The notes beneath the pieces are model-generated. The model was not told the DNA's origin and did no database searches. It saw nothing but the letters and a program-made list of their open reading frames with translations. From JAIXWP01 sp965247015 (lineage in GTDB: Bacteria; Bacteroidota; Bacteroidia; Flavobacteriales_D; Sanyastnellaceae), in assembly GCA_965247015.1 (NCBI GenBank), contig CBDFGG010000003.1:434001-498000 (forward strand): 64,000 nucleotides of DNA, read 5' to 3'. Position numbers and translations under genes: made by a program. The number at the start of each line of letters is the position of its first letter. Position 1 is the stretch's first letter. Positions 1 to 9,339 of this stretch are shown here, in pieces.

Positions 1-1041
1 AAATTCTTTTTAAATAAATCTGCGTACTTCTATTTGATAGCCGCAGCGCTGCTCGTTATCACTATCTTTTTTGGAACCAACATCAATAATGCTGGCCGTT
101 GGATTCGCATTCCGGGAATCGGAATTAGTTTTCAGTCGAGCGACATTGCGAAAATTGCTTTAATCATTTTTACAGCAAGTTGGCTTCACAAACGAAGAGA
201 AAAACTCGATGATTTCAATGGTACCATCACGCCGCTACTTGGATTCATCGGAATTATTTGTTTATTGATTCTTCCGTCTAACTTTTCGACGGCAGCAATG
301 CTCGCCCTCGTATGTTTCGTGCTCATGTATATTGCCGGTGTACCTTGGCGACACCTCTTCAAAATAATAGGCTTCGGAGTGGGTTTTCTAGTGCTTATTA
401 TTATGCTCGGAGAGTTTGGTCCTAAAGGTATACTGCCACGTTACGACACTTGGAAAAATCGTATTCTAAATAAAGTAGATGCTGACAGCGAAGGAAATTA
501 TCAATCGAATCTCGCACAATACGCCATCTATCAAGGCGGAGTAATTCCTAAAGGTCCAGGAACTAGCACCACCAGAAATTTTCTACCACACCCTTATTCA
601 GACATGGTCTATGCCTTCGTCATCGAGGAGTACGGATCCATTTTGGGAGGTGCTGGTCTACTTTTGATTTATATCATTTTATTCTTCCGCACCGTTCGAT
701 TTACCTCGAAGTGCGATCATCAATTTGGGCGACTTGTCGCCATTGGACTTTCACTGCTCTTAGTGGTGCAAGCCCTCATCAATATGGGGGTATCGGTGAA
801 CCTATTCCCTACGACCGGACAGCCTTTGCCACTGGTCAGCCTAGGAGGAACCAGTACGATTCTTACATGTATCAGTATAGGCATTATTCTTTCAGTAAGT
901 CGCAGTGTATATAATCCAGAAGCTTACCTCGCCTCTCCCGCAGTGGATGATGAAATCGACGAGGAAGTCTTAATTGAAGAAAACACTCAACCGAATGATC
1001 ATTCGGTTGATACTAAAACGAATCAATTTACATCGGTATAA
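1..1041 (+). CDS. ftsW: FtsW, SEDS peptidoglycan glycosyltransferase (5' end cut by window)
   Basis: SEDS-family membrane protein that polymerises lipid II at the division septum. The frame is open from base 1, and the residues before the TTG at position 34 still read as membrane-protein sequence. The true start therefore lies outside the window, and 346 residues are visible. Family blocks seen are NAGRWIRI followed by FQSSDIAK near the visible N-terminus, YSDMVYAFVIEEYG (matching the conserved TDFIFA-type loop block), and GQPLPLVSLGGTS near the C-terminus, among several hydrophobic helices. The tail after the last helix is acidic and hydrophilic. The stop overlaps the murG start by one base (TAATG), which implies translational coupling. 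RodA is the alternative, but the murG-murC context favours FtsW. Confidence 0.93.
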   Translation, partial: KFFLNKSAYFYLIAAALLVITIFFGTNINNAGRWIRIPGIGISFQSSDIAKIALIIFTASWLHKRREKLDDFNGTITPLLGFIGIICLLILPSNFSTAAMLALVCFVLMYIAGVPWRHLFKIIGFGVGFLVLIIMLGEFGPKGILPRYDTWKNRILNKVDADSEGNYQSNLAQYAIYQGGVIPKGPGTSTTRNFLPHPYSDMVYAFVIEEYGSILGGAGLLLIYIILFFRTVRFTSKCDHQFGRLVAIGLSLLLVVQALINMGVSVNLFPTTGQPLPLVSLGGTSTILTCISIGIILSVSRSVYNPEAYLASPAVDDEIDEEVLIEENTQPNDHSVDTKTNQFTSV

Positions 1042-2123
1042 TGGCATTAAAGGTGATCATATCCGGAGGTGGCACAGGAGGACATATTTTCCCCGCCATC
1101 GCCATCGCTAATGCAATAAAAAAACAACATCCAGATGCTGCCATCCTCTTTGTTGGAGCCGAGGGCCGCATGGAAATGGAAAAAGTGCCGCAAGCAGGAT
1201 ATGAAATTATTGGATTGCCGATCATGGGAATTCAACGAAGACTGACACTTCAAAATCTCAAAGTCCCCTTTAAAGTCATTGCGAGCCTTTTAAAGGCACG
1301 AAAAATCATCAAGACCTTCCGACCCGACATTGCAATTGGAGTGGGTGGATACGCCAGCGGACCGCTTCTACGCATGGCTTCCATGTGCGGAGTAAAAACA
1401 TTGATCCAAGAACAGAACTCCTATCCTGGAGTAACCAATAAAATATTAGCTAAAAAAGCTGAACGCATTTGTGTTGCTTATCCGAATCTCGATAAATTTT
1501 TTCCCGCCGAAAAAATTATCCTCACCGGAAATCCAGTACGTTCAGATGTGTGGCAGATTGAAGGTAAAAAAGAGCGAGGCCTTTCACATTTTCAATTAGA
1601 CCCCTCTCGTCCTGTATTACTAGTGATAGGCGGTAGTTTGGGAGCTCGCACCATCAATCAAGCATTAGATAAAGACGCGCTCGCCTTAGTTGAAGCAGGG
1701 TTTCAGATCATTTGGCAAACTGGGAAAAATTACGTAGCCACCACTAAGCATGACCATGTACATGTCCATACCTTTATTAAAGAAATGGATCTGGCCTATG
1801 CTGCAGCGGATATTATCATCAGCAGAGCTGGTGCAATGTCGATCTCTGAGCTATGTCTCGTAAAAAAGCCGACGATACTTGTGCCCTCACCTAACGTTGC
1901 AGAAGATCACCAGACCAAAAATGCAATGGCACTCGTAAATGTGAACGGTGCCTTATTGGTTAAAGATAGCGAGGCCAGCACTAGTCTTTCGAAGCAGACC
2001 ATCGCATTATTAAAGAACCCTGCACAATGCGTGGAGCTAGCCCGCAACATCGGAACACTGGCGAAACCCGATGCGGATAGTACAATAGCGAAAGAAGTGC
2101 TGCATATTTGCGGGGTAAAATAA
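1041..2123 (+). CDS. murG: MurG, UDP-GlcNAc:lipid I GlcNAc transferase
   Basis: Adds GlcNAc from UDP-GlcNAc to lipid I, giving lipid II, at the inner face of the cytoplasmic membrane. The 360-residue length is normal. The N-terminal glycine loop GGGTGGH is at residues 9-15, GVGGYASGP near 100-108, and QEQNSYPG at 123-130. The second-domain GGSLGA loop is at 197-202 and the UDP-GlcNAc-binding RAGAMSISE block at 262-270. The ATG overlaps the ftsW stop by one base, and the murC ATG follows 8 bases after the murG stop, so the three form a tight operon. The product feeds FtsW directly. Confidence 0.96.
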   Translation: MALKVIISGGGTGGHIFPAIAIANAIKKQHPDAAILFVGAEGRMEMEKVPQAGYEIIGLPIMGIQRRLTLQNLKVPFKVIASLLKARKIIKTFRPDIAIGVGGYASGPLLRMASMCGVKTLIQEQNSYPGVTNKILAKKAERICVAYPNLDKFFPAEKIILTGNPVRSDVWQIEGKKERGLSHFQLDPSRPVLLVIGGSLGARTINQALDKDALALVEAGFQIIWQTGKNYVATTKHDHVHVHTFIKEMDLAYAAADIIISRAGAMSISELCLVKKPTILVPSPNVAEDHQTKNAMALVNVNGALLVKDSEASTSLSKQTIALLKNPAQCVELARNIGTLAKPDADSTIAKEVLHICGVK

Positions 2124-2131
2124 ACCCTCGT

Positions 2132-3517
2132 ATGCATATCCCTCAAATCGAAATCGTTTACTTCCTTGGTATTGGAGGCATTGGCATGTCAGCGCTTGCG
2201 CGATACTTCCATCATCATGGAAAGATTGTTCTTGGTTATGACAAAACACCCACAGCCCTAACCTCAGAACTCGAAATGAGCGGTATTTCTATCCATTACG
2301 ATGATACAGCCCTCGAGATTCCTCACTTAATAAAAGTAACCCCTCGCGAAAAAATATTGGTCATTTACACTCCCGCTATTCCAAAAGACAGCAATGAAAA
2401 AAATTGGTTTTTGGAAAATGGATTTGAGTTAAAAAAACGAAGCGAAATATTAGGTCTTATTACCGCGAGTTCGAATACCATTGCCATAGCCGGAACTCAC
2501 GGTAAGACTACCACCAGTAGTCTTACAGCACATTTGATAAAAGCAGCAGGAAAAAATTGCAACGCTTTTTTAGGAGGCATCACTTCTAACTATCAAACTA
2601 ATTTGCTTCTTGGTGACACCACAGATTGGACAGTTGTAGAGGCGGATGAATTCGACCGCAGCTTTCTTACGTTGAGTCCTAACTTATCAGTGATCACAAG
2701 TATGGATGCCGATCACCTTGATATTTATGGAGATGCTGATCATGTGCGCGAAGGATTTCAATTATTTGCAGAACGCTTGCAGCCAAATGGCACTATCCTC
2801 GTAAAGGCAGGCCTACCTATTGATGGGAGTAGATTAAACTCCTCTTGTACATTGCTGCGCTATAGCATTGAAGGCACCTCAGACTATTATGCAGAAAATA
2901 TTCGTGTAGAAAAAGGAGCTTACCATTTCGATTTAATTACACCGCAAGGTATTGCCCGCGATTTAACGATTGGTCAACCTGGAAGACATAATGTGGAAAA
3001 TGCTGTAGCCGCATGCGGAATGGCGCTTCTATCAGGTATTCCACTTGAAGCATTGGCCGCAGGATTGGCTTCATTTAAAGGAGTACACCGAAGATTTGAA
3101 CATGTGATTAAATCCGACAATCTCGTTTTCATCGATGACTACGCGCATCATCCCACGGAATTAAAAGCCTGTATTGAAAGCGTCAAAGAATTATATCCTA
3201 ATAAAAAAATAACAGGAATATTTCAGCCTCACTTATACACTAGAACAAGAGATTTTGCATCAGACTTTTCAGCAAGCCTATCCTTATTAGATACGTGTAT
3301 CCTGATTCCAATTTATCCTGCAAGAGAGTTGCCCATTGAAGGCGTTAGTTCAGAAATGTTGCTAGCGGATGTTACAAGTCATGAAAAACACCTCTTGGAA
3401 AAATCGGAACTGCTTCCATTTCTAGCTCAACATCAACCAAGCATCCTTCTCACGCTTGGCGCAGGAGATATCGATGTGCTCGTTGCACCGATCAAGCAAT
3501 TGCTTGAAGGGAAATAA
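2132..3517 (+). CDS. murC: MurC, UDP-N-acetylmuramate-L-alanine ligase
   Basis: ATP-dependent cytoplasmic ligase that adds L-alanine to UDP-MurNAc. I chose the ATG at 2132 (461 residues) over an upstream in-frame TTG at 2108, because it leaves murG intact and matches the family N-terminus, with the GIGGIGMSA nucleotide loop at residues 13-21. The Mur-ligase P-loop GTHGKTTT is near 121-128, followed by an EADEFDRS block, HNVENAVAA, and the C-terminal-domain DDYAHHPTE motif near 335. It is the last plus-strand gene of the cell-wall operon here. In most Bacteroidota ftsQ follows murC directly, but here a minus-strand carotenoid gene ends 7 bp later. Confidence 0.96.
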   Translation: MHIPQIEIVYFLGIGGIGMSALARYFHHHGKIVLGYDKTPTALTSELEMSGISIHYDDTALEIPHLIKVTPREKILVIYTPAIPKDSNEKNWFLENGFELKKRSEILGLITASSNTIAIAGTHGKTTTSSLTAHLIKAAGKNCNAFLGGITSNYQTNLLLGDTTDWTVVEADEFDRSFLTLSPNLSVITSMDADHLDIYGDADHVREGFQLFAERLQPNGTILVKAGLPIDGSRLNSSCTLLRYSIEGTSDYYAENIRVEKGAYHFDLITPQGIARDLTIGQPGRHNVENAVAACGMALLSGIPLEALAAGLASFKGVHRRFEHVIKSDNLVFIDDYAHHPTELKACIESVKELYPNKKITGIFQPHLYTRTRDFASDFSASLSLLDTCILIPIYPARELPIEGVSSEMLLADVTSHEKHLLEKSELLPFLAQHQPSILLTLGAGDIDVLVAPIKQLLEGK

Positions 3518-3524
3518 AATTTGC

Positions 3525-4166
3525 TTAAAACAACAAGCAGAAGAAGATAAAAAATACAAATTGGGAAGCCAAGTGATGGATGGGAAACGATGCCGATTCA
3601 TCTGGCAATTCATTTCTCACGATTATCTGCATCACCAAAGAGACAATAAACCAATCTACAAAATTTCTGATAGGTGCGTATCCAAGTTCCCAACTCCAAA
3701 AATCAAATATGGGGGCGATCGGTTCGATAAAAAAATCAAGTAGCACCATCAAAGCCGCACCACAAAAAACAGCGAACCATTTATTTGAAATAAATCTTTT
3801 TGAAATACTTGCTGTCAAAAAAGTGAGTACCACCCAATTGATACCAATCAATACAGGAACTCCAAAAATCTTGTATCCTAAGTTTTCTCCGTATTGATAA
3901 CTCCCAAATAGCATAGCTGTATTCACTCCTACTACTTCCACTCCCATTCCGATAAGATAAACTACTATCCAAATCATCACACTTAACCAACCATTTTTCG
4001 GCGGAAAATTCCAATATAATAATAGCATTCCCAAGATTAAATTCATTGGTGTTTTTGAAACAAACCAATCCACATAACCCAAGTAAATACCTATCATACC
4101 AGCGATTGTTACGAGCCAAATAGAAAAAATAGACCACCAATTTTTTGAATTTAACAGATCAATCAT
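3525..4166 (-). CDS. cruF: CruF-like carotenoid biosynthesis membrane protein (DUF422)
   Basis: 213-residue, highly hydrophobic protein with about six or seven predicted membrane helices. The block GMGVEVVGVNTAMLFGSYQY with a following LGYKIFGVPVLIGINW matches the DUF422/CruF family of carotenoid 1',2'-hydratases, which hydrate the psi end of acyclic or monocyclic carotenoids. It follows the CrtD-like desaturase with a 4-base ATGA overlap, the pairing expected for myxol- or saproxanthin-type pigments. No catalytic residue can be named from sequence alone. The family call is firm. The exact substrate is inferred, and no phytoene synthase or cyclase gene lies in this window. Confidence 0.78.
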   Translation of the reverse strand: MIDLLNSKNWWSIFSIWLVTIAGMIGIYLGYVDWFVSKTPMNLILGMLLLYWNFPPKNGWLSVMIWIVVYLIGMGVEVVGVNTAMLFGSYQYGENLGYKIFGVPVLIGINWVVLTFLTASISKRFISNKWFAVFCGAALMVLLDFFIEPIAPIFDFWSWELGYAPIRNFVDWFIVSLVMQIIVRNELPDESASFPIHHLASQFVFFIFFCLLF

Positions 4167-5632
4167 TTTTCAGCATCAATTAATTCAGAAGTGATTTTAG
4201 CAGAAAGAAGACAAAGAGGAATTCCTCCACCCGGATGCACAGAACCTCCAACAAAATAGAGGTTCTTCAATTTTCTGGAGAAATTCGGATGTCTTAAAAA
4301 GGCAGCAAACTTTGAATTGCTTGCTGCACCATATAAAGCTCCACGGTAGCTACTCGTGCGTTGTTCAATAAGAGGAGGTGTCAATACATCTTCAGTCTCA
4401 ATATGCTCGTTCAAATCAACCTGCAAGAGGCGATTTAATTTTTGTATAATATTTTGTCGAGCTTGTGCAACGAGGTCAGACCAATTTTGTCCATAATCAC
4501 CCGGAGCATTGATCATCACAAACCAGTTTTCACAACCCTCTGGAGCATCGTTCGCTTTTTCTTTGCTTGTAATATTGATATAAATCGTGGGGTCATCAAA
4601 CAGTGATTTCTTATCAAAGATGTGAGCGAATTCTTCAGAATAATTTTTACTAAAAAATATATTGTGCAGATCTAGTTGCGAGAATTCTTTTCTTACTCCC
4701 CAATAGAAAATAATAGCAGAACTCGAACGCTCCTGCTCCAGCGTGCGTGTAGGATGAATTGCTCTTGGAAGAAGCCTTTTATAAGTCGAATAAATATCCA
4801 TATTGGATATAATCACATCGGCAATATGATGGACATCTCCTACACGAACACCCTTCGCTTTGTTTTTATCCAAAACAATCTCATCCACTTTTTTTCCAAA
4901 ATGGAATTGAACACCTTGCCGACATGCCAATTGATACAAACTAGTGGTGATGCTATGCATTCCCTCTTTTGGAAAATAAGTCCCTAAGTGCATCTCCAAA
5001 TGAGGTATCATGCTCATGATGCCTGGTGTTCTATATGGAGAAGATCCATTATACGTCGCATAGCGATTAAAAAGCTGGACCAAGTGAGGCTCCTTTATTT
5101 CCGCCACATTCACGTCATTCAAACTTTTGAAAATCCCCATGTCCGAAACCTTCACAACGGCCTTGATCGTGTCTCGTGATAGATATGTATTCAGCTTGTG
5201 CAATGACTTCTCCAGAAAAAGTGGAGCAGTGAGCTCATACTTCTTCTGACTGTTATCTAAATAACTTGAAAGCTTTTGCGGATCCGTCCCAAAGGACTTA
5301 GAGGCAGTTTCAATAAATACCTCACGATCGGCGTGTGCGGTGAACTGAATTCCGTCTTCCCAGAAATAATTGCAAACAGTCGATTTGCGACTGTACTCGA
5401 AATGCTGATCTGATTTCTCTCCAAACAAATCGAAGAGTTCTGTGACCAACTCAGGCATCGTAAAGAGCGATGGTCCGGCATCAAATCGATAACCCTTAAG
5501 TTCAAAAGCGTGAAGCTTGCCTCCCGGATAATCGTTAGCTTCAAACACCTCCACGTCCATTCCTAAAGCACGCAGTCGCAGTGCTGAAGCAATTCCAGCA
5601 ATTCCAGCACCAACAATAATCGCTCTCGTCAT
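4163..5632 (-). CDS. crtD: CrtD/CrtI-family carotenoid desaturase, probably CrtD
   Basis: FAD-dependent amine-oxidase-fold desaturase of 489 residues. The N-terminal dinucleotide-binding GAGIAGIASALRLR is at residues 8-21, followed by an EANDYPGGK segment and GYRFDAGPSLFTMPELVTELF. The family C-terminal signature FVGGSVHPGGGIPLCLLSAK is present. CrtI (phytoene desaturase) has the same fold, but the RFDAGPSLFT and CNYFWEDG wording and the CruF-like partner suggest the 3',4'-desaturase step on hydroxylated carotenoids. It is the first gene of a two-gene minus-strand operon. The assignment as CrtD rather than CrtI is inferred from context. Confidence 0.75.
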   Translation of the reverse strand: MTRAIIVGAGIAGIASALRLRALGMDVEVFEANDYPGGKLHAFELKGYRFDAGPSLFTMPELVTELFDLFGEKSDQHFEYSRKSTVCNYFWEDGIQFTAHADREVFIETASKSFGTDPQKLSSYLDNSQKKYELTAPLFLEKSLHKLNTYLSRDTIKAVVKVSDMGIFKSLNDVNVAEIKEPHLVQLFNRYATYNGSSPYRTPGIMSMIPHLEMHLGTYFPKEGMHSITTSLYQLACRQGVQFHFGKKVDEIVLDKNKAKGVRVGDVHHIADVIISNMDIYSTYKRLLPRAIHPTRTLEQERSSSAIIFYWGVRKEFSQLDLHNIFFSKNYSEEFAHIFDKKSLFDDPTIYINITSKEKANDAPEGCENWFVMINAPGDYGQNWSDLVAQARQNIIQKLNRLLQVDLNEHIETEDVLTPPLIEQRTSSYRGALYGAASNSKFAAFLRHPNFSRKLKNLYFVGGSVHPGGGIPLCLLSAKITSELIDAEK

Positions 5633-5778
5633 AGTTTACGAATGATTCAAATACCCAGGGGAGGTTAAAGGAGCATAACAAGACTTTACAGATGAATGTT
5701 CTAGGACGTTGAAAAATCAACCTCCTTGAGTACCCACGATGTGGAGTAATTCAGCTAATATTGAACAAAATAATCCCC

Positions 5779-6522
5779 ATGCGAACCGCGGCTATCTTCC
5801 TATCTCTATTCACAATTGCTAGCCTGGCATGCTGTAAAACCAAAGACCAATCCTTATCCTTGGATGTTTCAAAGGGACCATTGGACGTAGTCCAACACAT
5901 TCCCTCAAATCTTAACGAACGAAGTGAAAGCCCCCTATATGTACCTCCGCGCCCTATCCGTGATGACGAATTCAATAGTCCAATGTTGAACTCACTCATC
6001 GACAGCATGTATCAAGTGATGGTTCGCAAATCAGGAGTAGGCATAGCGGCCAATCAAGTCGGTAAAAGACTTCAAGTTTTTATCATCGAAGCAAAGTCTG
6101 ATAATCCACGCTACAAGGTTCTGGGTCCGGTCGAAAAACAAGTATTCATCAATCCCATTATCACCAAAGTTTCCGAAACGAAAAAAAACTTCTGGCACGG
6201 GTGTCTGAGTGCTCAAGGAGAAAAAAGAGGAAATGTAGCCACCTACGAATGGCTAGAATATACATGTCGAAACCAAGAGGGCACGCTCATCCACGGCAGG
6301 TTGGAAGGATTTGCTGCCGTGATATTCCAGCATGAATTCAAACATTTGATGAATGGAACTTATTTAGATGTTGCAAAAGAATATGCATCCAAAGAAGACT
6401 TAGATAAAGGATTCGCCTCAGGTAAAATTCCCTTTTTCGAGCCAGTTTCCGATAGTCTACCATTGCTGATTGAGGGATATCATATCGGTGAAACATTGAA
6501 TGAATATCATAAAAGAAAATAA
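5779..6522 (+). CDS. Peptide-deformylase-like lipoprotein
   Basis: I chose the ATG at 5779 (247 residues) over a TTG 18 bases upstream, because it gives a clean lipoprotein signal peptide: MRT, a hydrophobic stretch, then a Cys pair at residues 18-19. After a linker come the three peptide-deformylase motifs: GVGIAANQVG (86-95, canonical GxGLAAxQ), HGCLS (140-144, canonical EGCLS) and HEFKH (185-189, canonical HExxH). The zinc ligands, Cys of motif 2 and two His of motif 3, are kept, as is the Glu of motif 3. The Glu of EGCLS is replaced by His. A cytoplasmic deformylase works on nascent chains. An exported, lipid-anchored one would need another substrate. It is followed 5 bp later by a DinB-like gene. 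Confidence 0.8.
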   Translation: MRTAAIFLSLFTIASLACCKTKDQSLSLDVSKGPLDVVQHIPSNLNERSESPLYVPPRPIRDDEFNSPMLNSLIDSMYQVMVRKSGVGIAANQVGKRLQVFIIEAKSDNPRYKVLGPVEKQVFINPIITKVSETKKNFWHGCLSAQGEKRGNVATYEWLEYTCRNQEGTLIHGRLEGFAAVIFQHEFKHLMNGTYLDVAKEYASKEDLDKGFASGKIPFFEPVSDSLPLLIEGYHIGETLNEYHKRK

Positions 6523-6527
6523 TTACC

Positions 6528-7100
6528 ATGAATGACAATTATATCGATAGTGCTATCAAGCAATTCGAGTATTACAAACTTCTTGGAGAAAAAACCTTCG
6601 ACCAAATCTCGGATGAAGCCCTGCTATGGCAGTACAATTCAGATAGCAATAGCATAGCAACCATTGTAAAACATCTTTGGGGCAACATGCTTTCAAGGTG
6701 GACTGATTTTTTGACTACAGACGGCGAAAAAGAGTTTCGAAATAGAGATGCTGAATTTGAAAATGATATAGCAAGTAGACAAGAACTTCTCGAAAAATGG
6801 AATGAAGGATGGAATTGTCTGTTTGGTGCATTGAGAGCATTGGAGAGTCATGACCTTGAAAAAATAGTCTACATTAGAAATCAAGGCCACACCGTTCTGG
6901 AAGCCATTAACCGACAACTAGCCCACTATCCCTATCACATTGGACAAATTGTATTTATTGGAAAAATGCAAGCGCAGAACAACTGGAATTCCCTTTCTAT
7001 CCCAAAAGGTAACTCAGCCTCTTATAATCAAAACAAATTTTCAAAGCCAAAACAAAAAGGACATTTCACGGACAAATTTCTTGACGATAAAACAGAATAA
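6528..7100 (+). CDS. DUF1572 / DinB-superfamily protein
   Basis: 190-residue cytoplasmic protein of the DUF1572 branch of the DinB-like four-helix metal-binding fold. Visible marks are the KHLWGNMLSRWTDF segment (residues about 44-57) and AHYPYHIGQIVFIGKM (about 128-143), which carry the histidines that usually bind a metal ion in this superfamily. The C-terminal PKGNSASYN is also typical of DUF1572. The ATG lies 5 bp after the preceding stop, so it may be co-transcribed with the deformylase-like gene. Members are often thiol-dependent transferases or stress proteins, but the reaction here cannot be read from sequence. Confidence 0.78.
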   Translation: MNDNYIDSAIKQFEYYKLLGEKTFDQISDEALLWQYNSDSNSIATIVKHLWGNMLSRWTDFLTTDGEKEFRNRDAEFENDIASRQELLEKWNEGWNCLFGALRALESHDLEKIVYIRNQGHTVLEAINRQLAHYPYHIGQIVFIGKMQAQNNWNSLSIPKGNSASYNQNKFSKPKQKGHFTDKFLDDKTE

Positions 7101-7143
7101 AGTATTTATCGTTGGCTAAACATAAAAGTCGAAATAAACATTT

Positions 7144-8085
7144 ATGAAACAATTTATTCTAGCATTAATTCTGACAGCTGCATTGGTAGGTTGTTTCAAA
7201 GAAAGACGTTCTGATAAGGCTGCAGAGAAAATGCAGGACTTTGTGATTGACATTTCGAATTACGCTCGCGGCTTCGACCCCGACTTCATCATTATTTCTC
7301 AAAATGGAACAGAGCTCGCATTCAACAATATTGACCCTACAGAAGGATTAAACTCCTCCTACATGTCAGCTATTGATGGACTCGGAGTAGAAGAATTATT
7401 TTACAATGATGGTTATTCGTTGGATAATGAGCGGCTTTCAATGTTAAGAGATATTGATGATGCGAAGAAAATAATGGTAGCAGAATATGTCGGAGATCAA
7501 AACAACATTACTGATGCCTTGAATCGAAACTATAACGAAGGATTCATTTGCTTTCCAAGAACGAGTAATAACTATCACTATACGACCATTCCCGACAGTG
7601 TTCCACATTCCAATGAAAACGATATAACGAGTTTATCGCAAGCCCAGAATTATTTGTATCTCATCAGCACCGATAATTATGCCTCAAAAGAAGAAATGAT
7701 TAATGCGATTTCAGAAACCAATTTCGATGAAGTATTGATTGATTTATTTTTTAATGAAGTAGAATTGACCTCATCGGAAGTTGAGCAATTAAAAACAAAG
7801 TCAAATGGTGGTAAAAGACTTGTTATCTCTTATATCAATATAGGTTCAGCAGAGAAATTTAGATACTATTGGAAAGATGGGTGGGGATTGCATCACCCGC
7901 TTTGGTTGAAGCGTAAATATGATGGCTATGACGATGAATTTTGGGTAAAGTTTTGGAAAAAAGACTGGCAGGAAATTATATATGGCAATGACAATTCCTA
8001 CATGAAAAAAATCATCCACGCCGGATTCGACGGAGCTTATTTAGACAATGTAGAGGCGTATTATTTTCTTTATTATCGGGATTGA
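7144..8085 (+). CDS. TM1410/GH114-like TIM-barrel lipoprotein
   Basis: 313-residue lipoprotein: signal peptide with LVGCF near residues 15-19. The rest resembles the TM1410/GH114-like glycoside-hydrolase barrel: ISNYARGFDPDFIIISQNG near the start, a SYINIGSAEKFRYYW strand in the second half, and GFDGAYLDNVEAYYF close to the C-terminus, where the family's acidic residues lie on strand ends. GH114 enzymes cut alpha-1,4-polygalactosamine, but many relatives are uncharacterised. It is probably anchored in a membrane facing the periplasm. The gene has its own upstream spacer of 43 bp. The fold is likely, the substrate unknown. Confidence 0.65.
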   Translation: MKQFILALILTAALVGCFKERRSDKAAEKMQDFVIDISNYARGFDPDFIIISQNGTELAFNNIDPTEGLNSSYMSAIDGLGVEELFYNDGYSLDNERLSMLRDIDDAKKIMVAEYVGDQNNITDALNRNYNEGFICFPRTSNNYHYTTIPDSVPHSNENDITSLSQAQNYLYLISTDNYASKEEMINAISETNFDEVLIDLFFNEVELTSSEVEQLKTKSNGGKRLVISYINIGSAEKFRYYWKDGWGLHHPLWLKRKYDGYDDEFWVKFWKKDWQEIIYGNDNSYMKKIIHAGFDGAYLDNVEAYYFLYYRD

Positions 8086-8166
8086 GGGGGGGTACCTTAA
8101 AAGGCATCAAATTTCTCATGAAAAAGTCACACAACTTTGTTCAAGAAAAAATATTTCGTTTAATCA

Positions 8167-8511
8167 CTATTCAAAATACTTCAAAATTCTCTTCCTGTCC
8201 TCGCCTGCCTTATCACTTTTATGATATTGTTCTACCAATACTATACGCTTATCTTTAATAATGTAGGCATAGATTAGTCTCAACCCAGAATTCACACCCT
8301 TTCCTTTTATTGACTTACAAGCAATTTTCTTCACTTTTACTATTGTTGTTTCGCTTGTTAATCCATTGATCCGAAAACTGAAAGCAGGCCTTGCATCCGG
8401 ATAAACCGCGAGTACCTGCTTAATAATACCTAAATCCTCCTGTAATGTTTTGTATCGCTTGATCAAAGTTTTTACATCGCCTTTAAACTCCTCCAACTCT
8501 TCAAATATCAT
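8167..8511 (-). CDS. RelE/ParE-superfamily toxin of a TA pair
   Basis: 114-residue basic protein. The C-terminal half reads GVNSGLRLIYAYIIKDKRIVLVEQYHKSD, the beta-hairpin layout of RelE/ParE-fold toxins, and the N-terminal half is helical (EELEEFKGDVKTLIKRY). It begins inside the end of the antitoxin gene (ATGA overlap, 8508-8511), so the order is antitoxin then toxin with translational coupling. RelE members cut mRNA at the ribosome and ParE members act on gyrase. Residues alone do not separate the two here. Confidence 0.72.
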   Translation of the reverse strand: MIFEELEEFKGDVKTLIKRYKTLQEDLGIIKQVLAVYPDARPAFSFRINGLTSETTIVKVKKIACKSIKGKGVNSGLRLIYAYIIKDKRIVLVEQYHKSDKAGEDRKRILKYFE

Positions 8512-9311
8512 GACTCGTCTAATTCAGAAGTGTACTGCCTTACAGAAAACGGCGCCTCACGATAAAAAGCCAATTCATAGGAGATCTCCTCTCCTTCTTT
8601 TGAAGCCAACCAAGGCATGTCCTTATGCGAGTAATTACTGATGGCTGACGCAGACCAATCACTCATCTGATCGAGCACTCTATCTAACACTTCCTTTTCG
8701 CTAGCCATTAGTTGCTTGAGATCTGCCTTAATCAATGGAATAAAACGAACTTGATTCTTCTTGAAATACTCCGTCCTAATTCTTTGAATCATTTTCTTTT
8801 CAATCATCTGAGCGATAATTGAATCTATTCTTTGAGGTACAGGTCCAAACGGCAGCTTTTTATACACCGCTCCTGTCAGGTGCTCTTCATATTTCTCATA
8901 ATAATTGAAGTCAGCAAAATACAGGAGCTTATACAGAACAGTCTCTCCCACATTAGGCTTCCCTGCACACTTTTCGAGAATATATAGCAAGACATTCCTA
9001 AACTTTGCAGCATTAAAATAGGGCACAGAAACACGCTCTTGAACTATCTCAGGCCTTTCAGTAACATAATAACTGGATGGCTCTTTTGAATCAAAGTTTT
9101 TTGAAACAAATTCATCCATTGAAAATCCCAACCGCCATGAAAGTTGCTGAAACTCGATAACATCAATCCCTCTATTGCCCAACTCTATTTGAGTTAAAGC
9201 CGAACGAGAAATTTTTAAGTCTTTCGCTAAATCCTCCTGCGATAAACCTTTCATCTTTCGAAGCTTACTTATTCTTCGACCTATTTGCTTTGAGGTTAAT
9301 TTAGTTTTCAT
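8508..9311 (-). CDS. XRE-HTH plus Panacea (DUF4065/SocA-like) antitoxin
   Basis: 267-residue two-domain protein. Residues about 8-65 form an XRE helix-turn-helix (GLSQEDLAKDLKISRSALTQIELGNRG). Residues about 105-240 match the Panacea/DUF4065 domain: ETVLYKLLYFADFNYYEKY, then TGAVYKKLPFGPVPQRI, a typical central block. Panacea domains act as interchangeable antitoxin modules paired with many toxin folds. Here the partner is the overlapping RelE-like gene. The HTH and a dyad over the upstream -33 element point to self-repression. Confidence 0.82.
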   Translation of the reverse strand: MKTKLTSKQIGRRISKLRKMKGLSQEDLAKDLKISRSALTQIELGNRGIDVIEFQQLSWRLGFSMDEFVSKNFDSKEPSSYYVTERPEIVQERVSVPYFNAAKFRNVLLYILEKCAGKPNVGETVLYKLLYFADFNYYEKYEEHLTGAVYKKLPFGPVPQRIDSIIAQMIEKKMIQRIRTEYFKKNQVRFIPLIKADLKQLMASEKEVLDRVLDQMSDWSASAISNYSHKDMPWLASKEGEEISYELAFYREAPFSVRQYTSELDES

Positions 9312-9339
9312 AAGATTTCATTAGTTTTCTATATCATTA

